64,000 nucleotides of DNA from an uncultured Bacteroidota bacterium. GTDB lineage: Bacteria; Bacteroidota; Bacteroidia; Bacteroidales; P3. The position numbers and the translations under genes are program-made. The notes beneath the pieces are model-generated. The model saw only the letters and a program-made list of their open reading frames with translations, ran no database searches and had not been told where the DNA came from. Shown here piece after piece: positions 50,716 to 59,782 of the stretch; the stretch's first letter is position 1; the number at the start of each line of letters is the position of its first letter. The DNA lies in NCBI GenBank assembly GCA_902778925.1, contig CACYZN010000001.1, positions 62,001 to 126,000 on the forward strand, written 5' to 3'.

Positions 50716-52579
50716 ACTTGGCAAAATTCAATAAAAGCACAGAAATATCAGCAGGAGAAACTCCACTAATACGCGACGCCTGTCCAATAGATGTCGGGTG
50801 GTACCGGTTTAATTTCTCGCGCGCTTCATAGCTGAGCGAATCAAGGGAGAAGAAATCGAAAGAAGCCGGCAAAGCAATATTCTCAAACTTCAGCATACGT
50901 TCAGCCACCTCGCACTCTTTTTCTATATAACGTTGATACTTGACCGAGACCTCCGCTTCTTGAATAACATCACAAGGCATTTCACCCAACACCCTAGCAA
51001 CCTCTGGAGATATTTCTCCCAATTCAACCAAAGAAAGCTCTGGGCGCAACAAAAGCGAGGCAACCCGCACACGCTGCATGAGCGGTGCCGAGTGGTGCTC
51101 CTCCAGCCACGAATTAACACTCGACGGAACAACGCATGCCGACTCAACCACCTGCTTTAACCCCTCAACCTGCCTTACTTTAAGTTCCAAACGACGCATA
51201 CGCTCATCATCCGCCAGCCCAATAGAATGGGACAACGGAGTAAGGCGCTGGTCGGCATTGTCCTGCCTTAACAGAATTCTATATTCAGCCCTAGACGTAA
51301 ACATCCGATAGGGTTCATCCACCCCCTTGGATACAAGATCGTCTATCAAGACACCAATATATGCCTGCGAACGACCAAGCACAAACGGCGAACACCCCTT
51401 CAGTTTCAAAGCAGCATTTATACCCGCCACCAAGCCTTGACATGCAGCCTCCTCATAACCCGTAGTACCATTTATTTGACCAGCAAAGTAAAGGTTTTCC
51501 ACACATTTCGTTTCTAAGGTATAGGTCAATTGCGTCGGCGGAAAGTAATCATATTCTATAGCATATCCAGGCTTAAAAATCCGCGCTTTCTCAAAACCCA
51601 CAATACTATGCAACGCCTCAAGCTGCACTTCTAAAGGCAGCGACGACGAAAAACCATTAAGATAAAAACTCTGCGAGCGCCACCCTTCTGGCTCTACAAA
51701 CAACTGATGGTGATCCTTGTCAGAGAAGCGCTCCACCTTATCCTCAATCGATGGACAGTAGCGAGGGCCTCGTCCCTGAATTCGCCCAGTAAAAAGGGGG
51801 GAACGAGAGAACCCCGTCCTAAGAATATCATGCGTTCGCTCATTAGTATTAGCCAAATAACAAGGACGCTGTTCAACAAGAGATTTTGTATCAGAAAAAG
51901 AAAACTTACCAGGATTAACATCACCCGGCTGCTCAACAAGCCTGGAAAAATCTATCGTTCGCCCATCGACACGAACCGGTGTACCGGTCTTAAGCCGATC
52001 CACCTCAAAGCCAAACGAACGCAACTGATCGCTTAGACCAACCGCAGGAGACTCGCCAACTCGGCCCCCTCTCCACGAGCCCTCGCCTATATAAATTGTT
52101 CCATTCAAGAAAGTACCACTGGTAAGCACAACAGCTCCCGCCGAGACAGTATGACCCATCCTAGTAACAACACCCGATACTGCACCACCTTCAACACACA
52201 AGCCCACTACTTCATCCTGCCACAACGATAAGTTTTCTGATCCTTCCAACACATGACGCCAATTAAGAGAAAAAAGCATTCTATCACATTGTGCTCTCGG
52301 ACTCCACATAGCAGGTCCCTTAGACACATTTAGCATTCGGAATTGTAAAGCAGACTGGTCTGTTACTATACCGGACCATCCACCAAGAGCATCAATCTCT
52401 CGCACAATCTGTCCCTTCGCCACACCTCCCATTGCTGGGTTGCACGACATTTGACATATAGTATCTAGCATCTGGGTAATCAAAAGTACCTTTGCCCCCA
52501 ACCTTGCTGCAGCCGCAGCCGCTTCTGCGCCAGCATGTCCAGCACCTACAACGACTATATCAAACGGCTCAAATACCAT
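50714..52579 (-). CDS. mnmG: tRNA uridine 5-carboxymethylaminomethyl modification enzyme
   Basis: With MnmE it modifies U34 of several tRNAs. It has 621 residues: FAD site IVVVGAGHAGAEAAAAAARLG, MSCNPAMGGVAKGQIVREIDALGG, GTFLNGTIYIGE, RPCYLANTNERTHDILRTG, and the C-terminal GISPADISVLLL-like end (ASRISGVSPADISVLLLNFAK). The gene is noticeably less GC-rich than the + strand genes before 50 kb, but nothing else suggests transfer. ybeY lies 18 bases upstream on the same strand. Confidence 0.97.
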   Translation of the reverse strand: MVFEPFDIVVVGAGHAGAEAAAAAARLGAKVLLITQMLDTICQMSCNPAMGGVAKGQIVREIDALGGWSGIVTDQSALQFRMLNVSKGPAMWSPRAQCDRMLFSLNWRHVLEGSENLSLWQDEVVGLCVEGGAVSGVVTRMGHTVSAGAVVLTSGTFLNGTIYIGEGSWRGGRVGESPAVGLSDQLRSFGFEVDRLKTGTPVRVDGRTIDFSRLVEQPGDVNPGKFSFSDTKSLVEQRPCYLANTNERTHDILRTGFSRSPLFTGRIQGRGPRYCPSIEDKVERFSDKDHHQLFVEPEGWRSQSFYLNGFSSSLPLEVQLEALHSIVGFEKARIFKPGYAIEYDYFPPTQLTYTLETKCVENLYFAGQINGTTGYEEAACQGLVAGINAALKLKGCSPFVLGRSQAYIGVLIDDLVSKGVDEPYRMFTSRAEYRILLRQDNADQRLTPLSHSIGLADDERMRRLELKVRQVEGLKQVVESACVVPSSVNSWLEEHHSAPLMQRVRVASLLLRPELSLVELGEISPEVARVLGEMPCDVIQEAEVSVKYQRYIEKECEVAERMLKFENIALPASFDFFSLDSLSYEAREKLNRYHPTSIGQASRISGVSPADISVLLLNFAK

Positions 52580-52597
52580 ATTTTCTGGAATTTAACA

Positions 52598-53023
52598 CTA
52601 TTGTTCCTCACGAAACAGCAATAACGCATCTGCTTCCTGTCGCCTCATTTCTTTTGCATCAACCTCCGTCTTATCGCCTTGCCCAAGAAGATGAAGTACT
52701 CCGTGTATAATAACCCTATGCAACTCATCATCTATATCCACACAATATTGTTGTGCATTTTCCTTTACTCTTTCTACACTAATTATAATATCACCAGAAA
52801 TAAGATTCCCCGCAACATAATCGAACGTTATTATATCAGTATACGTATCATGATTAAGATACTCTTGATTTATCCGGAGCAAATATTCATCATCACAAAA
52901 TAGGTAATTAATACTTCCAACCGCCTTTCCTCTTCTCTCCACAACAGTTTTTATCCAACGCCTCACAGCATCTTGACATTTTAGCTCAAAATCTCCAGAC
53001 TGAACAGAAAAATGTATCGACAT
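52598..53023 (-). CDS. ybeY: Endoribonuclease YbeY / rRNA maturation factor
   Basis: 141 residues from MSIHFSVQSGDFELKCQDAV. The core motif reads HGVLHLLGQGDK, where the usual third zinc ligand (HxxxHxxxxxH) is Asp instead of His, a change I also associate with other Bacteroidetes YbeY proteins. Preceding NHDTYTDIITFDY is standard. It acts in 16S rRNA 3' processing and ribosome quality control. It is transcribed with mnmG downstream. Confidence 0.93.
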   Translation of the reverse strand: MSIHFSVQSGDFELKCQDAVRRWIKTVVERRGKAVGSINYLFCDDEYLLRINQEYLNHDTYTDIITFDYVAGNLISGDIIISVERVKENAQQYCVDIDDELHRVIIHGVLHLLGQGDKTEVDAKEMRRQEADALLLFREEQ

Positions 53024-53155
53024 AATATATATGCTATTACACTGACTAGCAGCATTATAGAGCAAAATCACAGGTGATTTTCATCAAAATAGTTCATGCA
53101 TTTCAACATTCTATGCACATCGGTATTATATGCACTGCAGAAAATAGGTTTCACT

Positions 53156-53611
53156 TCATGCTGCAACCAACGAAAAGTAATGTTGAACAATAGCAATACG
53201 CTCGAGCGCATCTGCAGGATCAATACCAGCAATTTCAAATTCGAGACGAACACGACGGCCTCCATCATAGTATGTCACCCTATCAGCAAGGGACCTCATC
53301 ACAAAGATTCCCTCTCCCACTTGAGAGTCATCTGCCGGAAGGTTTCCGTACTTATTATAATCAAAACCCTCTCCAGAATCAGCCACTTCTACAAATATAC
53401 CCCCACGACAATTACCCATGACTATCTCCACCATCTTATTCGTATCCAATCTATTACCATGTATAATGGCGTTCTTCACCGCCTGAATAGCAGCCACTGA
53501 AACAGCCGAATGATAGTTTCCAACATTATTTAAATGACAAAAACCAAACAAACACTCATCGACAGCAGGAAGATTTGCAATATCGGACTGTATACTAATT
53601 GATTCCTTCAT
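53156..53611 (-). CDS. Anti-sigma-type serine/threonine kinase-like ATPase
   Basis: 151 residues from MKESISIQSDIANLPAVDE. It has the HATPase_c_2 (RsbW/SpoIIAB-like) motifs: N-box AVKNAIIHGN, G1 box VADSGEGFDYN, and G2 region VGEGIFVMRSLADRVTYY. Such proteins usually bind a sigma factor and an anti-sigma antagonist, but none is adjacent. It lies between ybeY and the DUF4175 gene, all on -, in the lower-GC stretch. Confidence 0.9.
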   Translation of the reverse strand: MKESISIQSDIANLPAVDECLFGFCHLNNVGNYHSAVSVAAIQAVKNAIIHGNRLDTNKMVEIVMGNCRGGIFVEVADSGEGFDYNKYGNLPADDSQVGEGIFVMRSLADRVTYYDGGRRVRLEFEIAGIDPADALERIAIVQHYFSLVAA

Positions 53612-53691
53612 AACAATACACATTATATTATTTTGCAAAGATACAAAATAATACTAATAACGCAACAAAAAGGTCACAAAACCATGCAAGC

Positions 53692-56600
53692 CTAATGATC
53701 GCGATAGAAATAATCGTTAGCTTTCTGCCTATAATACGGCTGAAGGGTAGGGGGTAGTGCATGGAACTGTTCGTCAAGAGATCGTTGCTGTTGCTTTATA
53801 TACTTTTCAAGCTCTGATGGTGACGGCTGGCTATAAAGTTCACCTGCCTCATGGCTTTCGCGGCGCTCCTCCTTCTCACGCTGCATTTCCGCTTTCTCAT
53901 GCTCCAAAAGGCGTGTCATGATTTGTTGCTGCCGCTTGATTGTTTGTTGCGTTATAACACGATTCACAAGATCGGTCTCCGTCTGTTCCATCTGCTTCAT
54001 TATCTGGTCTATCTCCTTGGCCAATTTGCTATTGCCGGCATTCTGCTGTTTCATTTCCTGACCATACTCCTGCATCATACGACGAATCATCTCTTGTTGA
54101 GCCGCCATGCGAGCCAACTCCTCGCTCAATGTCTGCTGCTGGCCCACTTGATGACGCTGTCCCGGCTGCTTACCCTGTTTGTCAAGCTGTTTTTTTAGAG
54201 CCTCCATCTGTTTATTAAGCTCTTGTTGCATCTGCCGCATAGACTTGGGAGACGGATTGCGGCCAGGGTTATTACACTGCTGATTATTTTTCCCGCTATT
54301 TTTACACTGCCCATTCTTCTTTTTTTGTGTATTTTGCCGCATCTGATCTTGCATCTTGTCGAGACTCTCGGCCAACACCAACGCCAGATTATTTAAGGAC
54401 GTCATGCTATATTGCATAGCACTGGCGGCATTGGTGTTTTTATAAGTCCCATAAAAGCTCTGATTCATATCGAGCAAACCACTCAAGGATCGACTCACAT
54501 TCGAGTTGACAGAAGAGACCTCCTTGCCTATCACCGAGGCCACCTGAATTTGCCGCTTTGCCATTGCGCGCAACGAATCTTCCACATTGCCAAAATCCTC
54601 TTTAAGCCTGTTTTGACGCACAATAATAGACTGGTACTTCGGGTCTTGAATATAAATACTATTTAAATCAGCAATAAGTTCTTCTTGATTAAACGAAAGC
54701 CTCACCAAATTCTTAAGCAACTGCCTTACTTGCTCAGCATCCTCGGCCAGATCCTGTTGTTCTGCATCAACCTGAGCCTCGGCCAACGCCTCGGCCATTT
54801 TTTCCATTTCATCGGCCGCCTGACGCTGCTGTTTCGATGCATCCTTGTTTTTACCGCGCTGCAGATCTTTCTGCGCACCTTGCTGGTGCTGCTCTATCTG
54901 CTGCTCGAGCTCTGTTGGTAGTTTAAAGTCTGTCGACGGGTCAAGGTTCTTGTAATCCTGCTTTATCTGCTCAGCATCCTGCTTCAACTGTTGGAAGCGG
55001 TCATTGAGTTGCTGCTGACGCTCTTGCATCTTCTCATCCTTACCCTTGGCACGCTCCGTTTCGCGAGAAACATCACGTTGCTCTTCGGCCAACTGATCAA
55101 GCTTCTGTATGGTCTGTTCTACTTTCTTCTCAATCTCCAAACGCTTCATCAACTCTATATTCTGGTCTAGCTGCTTCTCAAGTTCTGCATTATCAATCTT
55201 CAGCTGCTCAAGGTCTTGCTGCACCTTCTTCTTGTCAAGCTCTTTCATCATACGGTCAATCTCGGCCATCGTCTCCTTCATCTTCTCATCCATCACCTCA
55301 TTCATCAGACGATCCAACTCGCGCTGCTTCTCGACGAGTTTCTCGCTTTGCTCACGATACTTCTGCTCTAACCTGTTGTTTTCCTTAATCTGCTGCTGCA
55401 TCTGTTGCATCATCTGCCTCACCTCGGCCTGCTTCTGCTGTATCTGTTCAAGGTCTTTCTTATCCTGCCACGACAGCTCCTTCTTGTCTACCAACTTGCG
55501 CATCATCTCATCTATCTCCTCTTGCAACTTGCGCAACTCACTCATTTGGTTCTCTGCACTTTGGCGGACCTCATTACTATTGCGCGTCAGCATCTGGTCC
55601 AGTTCCTCGGTCCCGGGTATCTTTATTTCAAACACCTGCGACTTGGTAGTCTTTGGGCCATGTATAGCATCATTGTCAGACACCTCAAACCAGTAATCCA
55701 ACACATCGGAAGGCATCAGTTGCAACTCGGCCGTGTTAAACGAGAAGTAAAACTCCTGCGAAGCGCCCTCGCCAAGGCCTATTTCGGCCTCTCTGACGGC
55801 CTTTCCGCCCGTGTCCGCAGCATTGGTGGTCTGGTGCACAAAAACAAGCTTAGAGAAGCCATGATCATCTTTCACACGACCACGGAATATGCGACGGTCG
55901 GGATAGAGCGAGTCCACCATCTCCTCGACCACGATGACCGGAGCCGCATCCTTTATAGCCGACAGCGCATAGCGCAGCGTGTCGGATACACTGTGCGCAC
56001 TGCTCACACAGAAAGCATAATCGACCGACTCCATTACGCGGTGGCCCAATTCAGCCCGGCCGCCATCGTCGGGTAACACCCGCTGCGATCTGTCACCAAA
56101 GTCGAAAAACAAGGTGTCGGCATCCTGCGTTTGGAAAAGCCATCGCACCTGTGTGCCCTCAGGCACTGCCGCATCGCCCAGGTTCACCACAGTCTCAGCC
56201 TCGCGTCCTGTGTAGGCAGGGTAGGAGAGGAGCATGCGGAACGATAGCACTGTGGGGTTTGGAAGCACCTCTACACGATAGGTCGGCGACATCACACCAC
56301 CGCCCTCGAACACCACATCGACCGATCTCTGCAACTGACGCAGCGTATAGACAAAGCGTCCTTCAACGGCACGCATCCGCGAACGACGTCCGTCGACCAC
56401 AACCACAGCCTCTGCCGGACGCGCTTCCCCTTCGGTGACGACGTCCAGTTCCAGGTCGTCGCCTTGTAGCACACTAAGCGAACTGTTCTGCAGCCGGAAA
56501 GCGAAGGGGGCCGGCCGCTCGAACTCGGTGTTGTAGTTGACAATGCGGCGTGCCGGCTCACCAACAGTCTGCGGCGCCACAAGCAGCAGCACCGCAATGA

Positions 56601-57096
56601 CCACCAACGGCGGCAGAGCATATTTCAGATACTTCCTGTTAGCTTTCAAATCTATGGCGTTCAGCAGTGGCACCGGCTTCAGCTGGGCCGTTTTCTGCTC
56701 AATGGCGGCCACAAGCAATTCGCTGTCGGCAGCTGCCGACGACTCATCGGCCAGCTGCAGAAGGTTGAGCAGCTTATCGCCCACTTCGGCAAAATGGCGC
56801 CCCACTATGCGTGCTGCCTCGGCGCGGTCCATACGCCTGCGCGAAAGACCGTACATCTTGAGCGTCGGCCTCACTATCAGCATTGCCACAACTGTTGCCA
56901 CCGCAGCCATACCACCCCAAAAGAGCAACGCACGTCCACCACGCGACAGCCAGCCGAAATGCTCAAGCAACACCAATGCCAGAAACAGCGTAGCCACAAT
57001 GCCCACAGCATAGAGCACACCGCGCAGCAGCATGTTCTTGTAATACTTGCGTATAAAGGCATCGAGCGCCCGCAATATTTCGTCAAACGGTCCCAT
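53692..57096 (-). CDS. DUF4175 giant coiled-coil membrane protein
   Basis: 1134 residues from MGPFDEILRALDAFIRKYYKN. Three N-terminal helices (MLLRGVLYAVGIVATLFLALVLLEHFGW, ALLFWGGMAAVATVVAMLIV, YALPPLVVIAVLLLVAPQ) precede a region of Ig-like strands (VEVLPNPTVLSFRMLLSYPAYTGR). From about residue 510 to the end it is almost all helical and rich in Gln, Lys, Glu and Met, a coiled coil of several hundred residues. This is the DUF4175 family of Bacteroidetes, of unknown function. The longer frame to 57237 would run through the divergent promoter region and is rejected. Confidence 0.88.
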   Translation of the reverse strand: MGPFDEILRALDAFIRKYYKNMLLRGVLYAVGIVATLFLALVLLEHFGWLSRGGRALLFWGGMAAVATVVAMLIVRPTLKMYGLSRRRMDRAEAARIVGRHFAEVGDKLLNLLQLADESSAAADSELLVAAIEQKTAQLKPVPLLNAIDLKANRKYLKYALPPLVVIAVLLLVAPQTVGEPARRIVNYNTEFERPAPFAFRLQNSSLSVLQGDDLELDVVTEGEARPAEAVVVVDGRRSRMRAVEGRFVYTLRQLQRSVDVVFEGGGVMSPTYRVEVLPNPTVLSFRMLLSYPAYTGREAETVVNLGDAAVPEGTQVRWLFQTQDADTLFFDFGDRSQRVLPDDGGRAELGHRVMESVDYAFCVSSAHSVSDTLRYALSAIKDAAPVIVVEEMVDSLYPDRRIFRGRVKDDHGFSKLVFVHQTTNAADTGGKAVREAEIGLGEGASQEFYFSFNTAELQLMPSDVLDYWFEVSDNDAIHGPKTTKSQVFEIKIPGTEELDQMLTRNSNEVRQSAENQMSELRKLQEEIDEMMRKLVDKKELSWQDKKDLEQIQQKQAEVRQMMQQMQQQIKENNRLEQKYREQSEKLVEKQRELDRLMNEVMDEKMKETMAEIDRMMKELDKKKVQQDLEQLKIDNAELEKQLDQNIELMKRLEIEKKVEQTIQKLDQLAEEQRDVSRETERAKGKDEKMQERQQQLNDRFQQLKQDAEQIKQDYKNLDPSTDFKLPTELEQQIEQHQQGAQKDLQRGKNKDASKQQRQAADEMEKMAEALAEAQVDAEQQDLAEDAEQVRQLLKNLVRLSFNQEELIADLNSIYIQDPKYQSIIVRQNRLKEDFGNVEDSLRAMAKRQIQVASVIGKEVSSVNSNVSRSLSGLLDMNQSFYGTYKNTNAASAMQYSMTSLNNLALVLAESLDKMQDQMRQNTQKKKNGQCKNSGKNNQQCNNPGRNPSPKSMRQMQQELNKQMEALKKQLDKQGKQPGQRHQVGQQQTLSEELARMAAQQEMIRRMMQEYGQEMKQQNAGNSKLAKEIDQIMKQMEQTETDLVNRVITQQTIKRQQQIMTRLLEHEKAEMQREKEERRESHEAGELYSQPSPSELEKYIKQQQRSLDEQFHALPPTLQPYYRQKANDYFYRDH

Positions 57097-57262
57097 TCGA
57101 ATATGATAAAACGGCTTTCTACTACATTTATTGCACTTGTAACTGGAATTTAGGCCAAAAATGCAACGAGATTTTGCCGAATAGTGTACCGCCAAACCCT
57201 TGCCTGCCACGTCGTTTATCAACCGTACTCGGGGCATGGGCGAAGCGTATTCTTTGCGACAG

Positions 57263-57317
57263 GAGTCGGACTTAATACGGACCAGATACGGACCGGATAC
57301 GGAGGGGACACGGAGGG
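57263..57317 (-). repeat. GTCCG 11-bp tandem array, copy 2
   Basis: Five 11-bp units on + read GAGTCGGACTT, AATACGGACCA, GATACGGACCG, GATACGGAGGG, GACACGGAGGG. Reverse-complemented they match the array at 11321-11375 over most of its length. It lies between the divergent DUF4175 and SDR genes. Confidence 0.9.
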
Positions 57318-57332
57318 GAAGGCCTGTTGTTT

Positions 57333-57363
57333 TTTGCCGGTTTGTTTTTTATTTGTACTTTTG
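57333..57363 (+). promoter_or_regulatory. Promoter of the SDR gene
   Basis: TTTG at 57333-57336, a 19-base spacer and TACTTTTG at 57356-57363, 18 bases before the ATG at 57382. Confidence 0.75.
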
Positions 57364-57381
57364 CAAAAAATTTAAGCGAAC

Positions 57382-58188
57382 ATGACACAGCCACAGGTTA
57401 TCATCATCACGGGTGCTTCGTCGGGCTTCGGCCGCGCCACAGCCACCCTTCTGGCATCGAAAGGACACACCGTTTACGGCCTTTGCCGCCGCCCGATGGA
57501 CGACAACACGATACACTACCGCCAATGCGATGTACGCAACAGGGACGAGGTGCGCCGTGTAGTCGACACCATAGCCGAAGCCGAAGGCCGCATAGACGTG
57601 CTGATAAACAATGCCGGCATGGGCATCGGCGGAGCCCTCGAGCTGGCCACCGACGAGGAAATCGACGTCCAGATGGGCACCAACTTCATGGGGTGCGTCA
57701 ACCTGTGCCAAGCCACACTGCCCCACATGCGGCGTGCACGCCACGGACGCATCATAAACCTAAGCTCCATCGGTGGAGTGATGGGCTTGCCCTATCAAGG
57801 CTTCTACTCGGCTTCCAAGTTCGCCATCGAAGGCTTCAGCGAAGCCCTCGCAGCCGAAGTGAAGCGCTTTGGCATCGACGTGTGCATGGTCGAACCGGGC
57901 GACTTTGCCACCGGCTTCACCGGCAGCCGCCGCAACAGCCAGGCCACCCTCGACGACCCCGACTACGGTCCCGTCTTTGCACGCACACTCTCGCTCATCG
58001 AGAAGGAAGAGAACGGTGGCCTGAAGCCAGAAGTGCTGGCCCGCCGCATTGTGCGCCTCGTCGAGTGCCGCCGCCCGTCGCTGCGCAACGTCGTAGCCAA
58101 CCTCGAACAGTGGCTCTCGGTAGTGATAAAGCGTATCTTAACAGGTAACCAGATGGTGGGGATACTGAGAGACTACTACAAATGCTGA
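57382..58188 (+). CDS. Short-chain dehydrogenase/reductase
   Basis: 268 residues. Cofactor motif TGASSGFGRA near residue 10, NNAGMG, catalytic Ser in LSSIGGV and YxxxK as YSASK. This is the classical SDR set, NAD(P)-dependent; the substrate is unknown. Its length and C-terminal half (ADPxYG-like segment DDPDYGPVFARTL) fit the SDR group found in many Bacteroidetes with uncertain roles. It has its own promoter and a bidirectional terminator. Confidence 0.92.
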   Translation: MTQPQVIIITGASSGFGRATATLLASKGHTVYGLCRRPMDDNTIHYRQCDVRNRDEVRRVVDTIAEAEGRIDVLINNAGMGIGGALELATDEEIDVQMGTNFMGCVNLCQATLPHMRRARHGRIINLSSIGGVMGLPYQGFYSASKFAIEGFSEALAAEVKRFGIDVCMVEPGDFATGFTGSRRNSQATLDDPDYGPVFARTLSLIEKEENGGLKPEVLARRIVRLVECRRPSLRNVVANLEQWLSVVIKRILTGNQMVGILRDYYKC

Positions 58189-58194
58189 CAAAAA

Positions 58195-58237
58195 AAGAGC
58201 GAGGGCCGGATGTTCAACATCTGGCCCTCGTTCCTTT
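58195..58237 (+). terminator. Bidirectional terminator after the SDR gene
   Basis: 58200-58214 pairs with 58216-58230 (15 bases, one G-T pair; the loop opens to about five bases). T-rich sequence follows on + (TTCCTTTT), and an A-run precedes on the left, giving T's on -. It serves the SDR gene and the convergent lipoprotein. Confidence 0.88.
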
Positions 58238-58254
58238 TAACAAATCGGTTTTAG

Positions 58255-58632
58255 TTACTGCTTGTCAAACTCGATAGTAGTTTTGCTGTCCTCAGGATCC
58301 GAGAGGATCATCTTGCTCTTGGTGAGCTTTTCGATGTTGGCCTTCTGTACATCGCCCATAATCGTCATGGTGAGTACATCGTCTTTCAGCGTGTAGGTAC
58401 CGTTGACAGCGAATCCGCTCACCCCCATGGACAGGCTTCCATCTGCCTTAAACTCCCAAATCGAACCAACTCCGGTTTCTTCATCGGGGGTGGTGAAGGT
58501 AACGCCATCTGAAACCATTTTGACACATTTCCACTTACCGATAATCAGGTCCTCGTTCTTCGAGCAGGAAGTGAACATCAGGCCCATGGCCACAAAGCAC
58601 ATCATCAGTGCTGCAAATCTGAACTTTTTCAT
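58255..58632 (-). CDS. Lipocalin-like lipoprotein
   Basis: 125 residues with lipoprotein signal MKKFRFAALMMCFVAMGLMFTSC. The mature part starts IIGKWKCVKMVSDGVTF, then SIWEFKADGSLSMGV and GTYTLKDDVLTMTIMG, the strand pattern of small lipocalin-like (lipid-binding-barrel) lipoproteins of Bacteroidetes. Ligand unknown. It lies 33 bases after the GNAT-like gene's stop on the same strand. Confidence 0.85.
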   Translation of the reverse strand: MKKFRFAALMMCFVAMGLMFTSCSKNEDLIIGKWKCVKMVSDGVTFTTPDEETGVGSIWEFKADGSLSMGVSGFAVNGTYTLKDDVLTMTIMGDVQKANIEKLTKSKMILSDPEDSKTTIEFDKQ

Positions 58633-58665
58633 GTTGATTGGTTTTTTATTGATTAATTAAAAAGG

Positions 58666-59781
58666 TTACAATTTCTTACCAAAAACGGCACGCTGCATGA
58701 GCGGCGTGGTGTGGTACTGCGTCTCCCATATCTTTACGGCCTCGTTGCCTATAATCTGCGGATTGGTGTAGGCAGTATGCACGTCGTAGCGTATGGCGGC
58801 TTCGTTCATGTCGCTGTAGTAGATGCTGTGCACTCCGCGCTTCTGCCATTCGGGCAACACGCCGTTCAGCAGCAGGTCAATGGTGTCGAATTTCCTAAAG
58901 GCGCGCAGTATGTGGTACCAGCCGAAGGGGAAGAGCTTGCCGTTGGCTTTCTTATAGGCCGCATTGAGGTCCGGAATGCTGAGGCCGAAGCCCACGAGGT
59001 TGTCGTTCTCGTCTTCCACAAACTGCACGAAGTTGAGGTTCACAAAGGGGATATACTCCTTGATGTAGACCTCGATCTCCTTCTCGGTCATGGGCACAAA
59101 GTCGTACAGATCCTTGAACGACGAGTTGATGGCCTCGAAGAACTTGTAGGCATGCGGATATATGTCCTTGCGACGCTTCACCTTGACCAGATGCAGATTG
59201 TACTTCTCCATGATGAGCTTGTTGAGGCGGGCCACCTTGTCGGGTACCGGCTGGTTGGCCGGCATCGAGTACTGCTGCCAGCGGCACTTTATCTCGTAGC
59301 CTGCACGCTCTATGAAGCGCACATAGTATTCGGGGTTGTACAAGGTGGAGATGTTCTGGCGTGCGTCGAAGTTGTCTATCACCCAGCACTCCTTGTCCAT
59401 GTCGGTAAAGCCGAAGGGACCTTCAATCTCATCCATACCGTGCTCGCGGCCGTATTCTACAACCTTGTCGAGCAATGCGGTGAAGACGTCGTAGTCCTCC
59501 ACAAAGTCGAACCATCCGAAGCGCACGGCCTTCTTGTTCCAGTGCTCGTTGACGGTGCGGTTGATGATGGCAGCCACGCGGCCCACCACCTTGCCGTCGC
59601 GCCAGGCGAGGTACAGCTCACGCGAGCAGTGTTCGAGCGATGGGTTGCGGTCGGTGAGCAGGTTGCGCTCGTCGAAGTTCAGGGCAGGGATATAGCTCGG
59701 CACGTCCTTGAACAACCGATTGGGAAAGGCGATAAAGCGGCGCAGGTCTCCACGGCCGCTCACAGGCTTTACAGTAATCAT
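58666..59781 (-). CDS. GNAT-like acyltransferase-fold protein adjacent to spt
   Basis: 371 residues. The start ITVKPVSGRGDLRRFIAFPNRLFKDVPSYIPAL and middle VGRVAAIINRTVNEHW ... GFFDFVEDYDVFTALLDKVVEYGREHGMDEIEGPFGFTDMDKECWVIDNF belong to a GNAT-like family (YghO type) of uncertain substrate; the quoted middle is WFDFVEDYDV in this copy. It starts 1 base after the spt stop, so the two are coupled. I infer a role in sphingolipid synthesis or modification, for instance an N-acyl transfer, but the sequence does not prove it. Confidence 0.8.
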   Translation of the reverse strand: MITVKPVSGRGDLRRFIAFPNRLFKDVPSYIPALNFDERNLLTDRNPSLEHCSRELYLAWRDGKVVGRVAAIINRTVNEHWNKKAVRFGWFDFVEDYDVFTALLDKVVEYGREHGMDEIEGPFGFTDMDKECWVIDNFDARQNISTLYNPEYYVRFIERAGYEIKCRWQQYSMPANQPVPDKVARLNKLIMEKYNLHLVKVKRRKDIYPHAYKFFEAINSSFKDLYDFVPMTEKEIEVYIKEYIPFVNLNFVQFVEDENDNLVGFGLSIPDLNAAYKKANGKLFPFGWYHILRAFRKFDTIDLLLNGVLPEWQKRGVHSIYYSDMNEAAIRYDVHTAYTNPQIIGNEAVKIWETQYHTTPLMQRAVFGKKL

Positions 59782-59782
59782 A

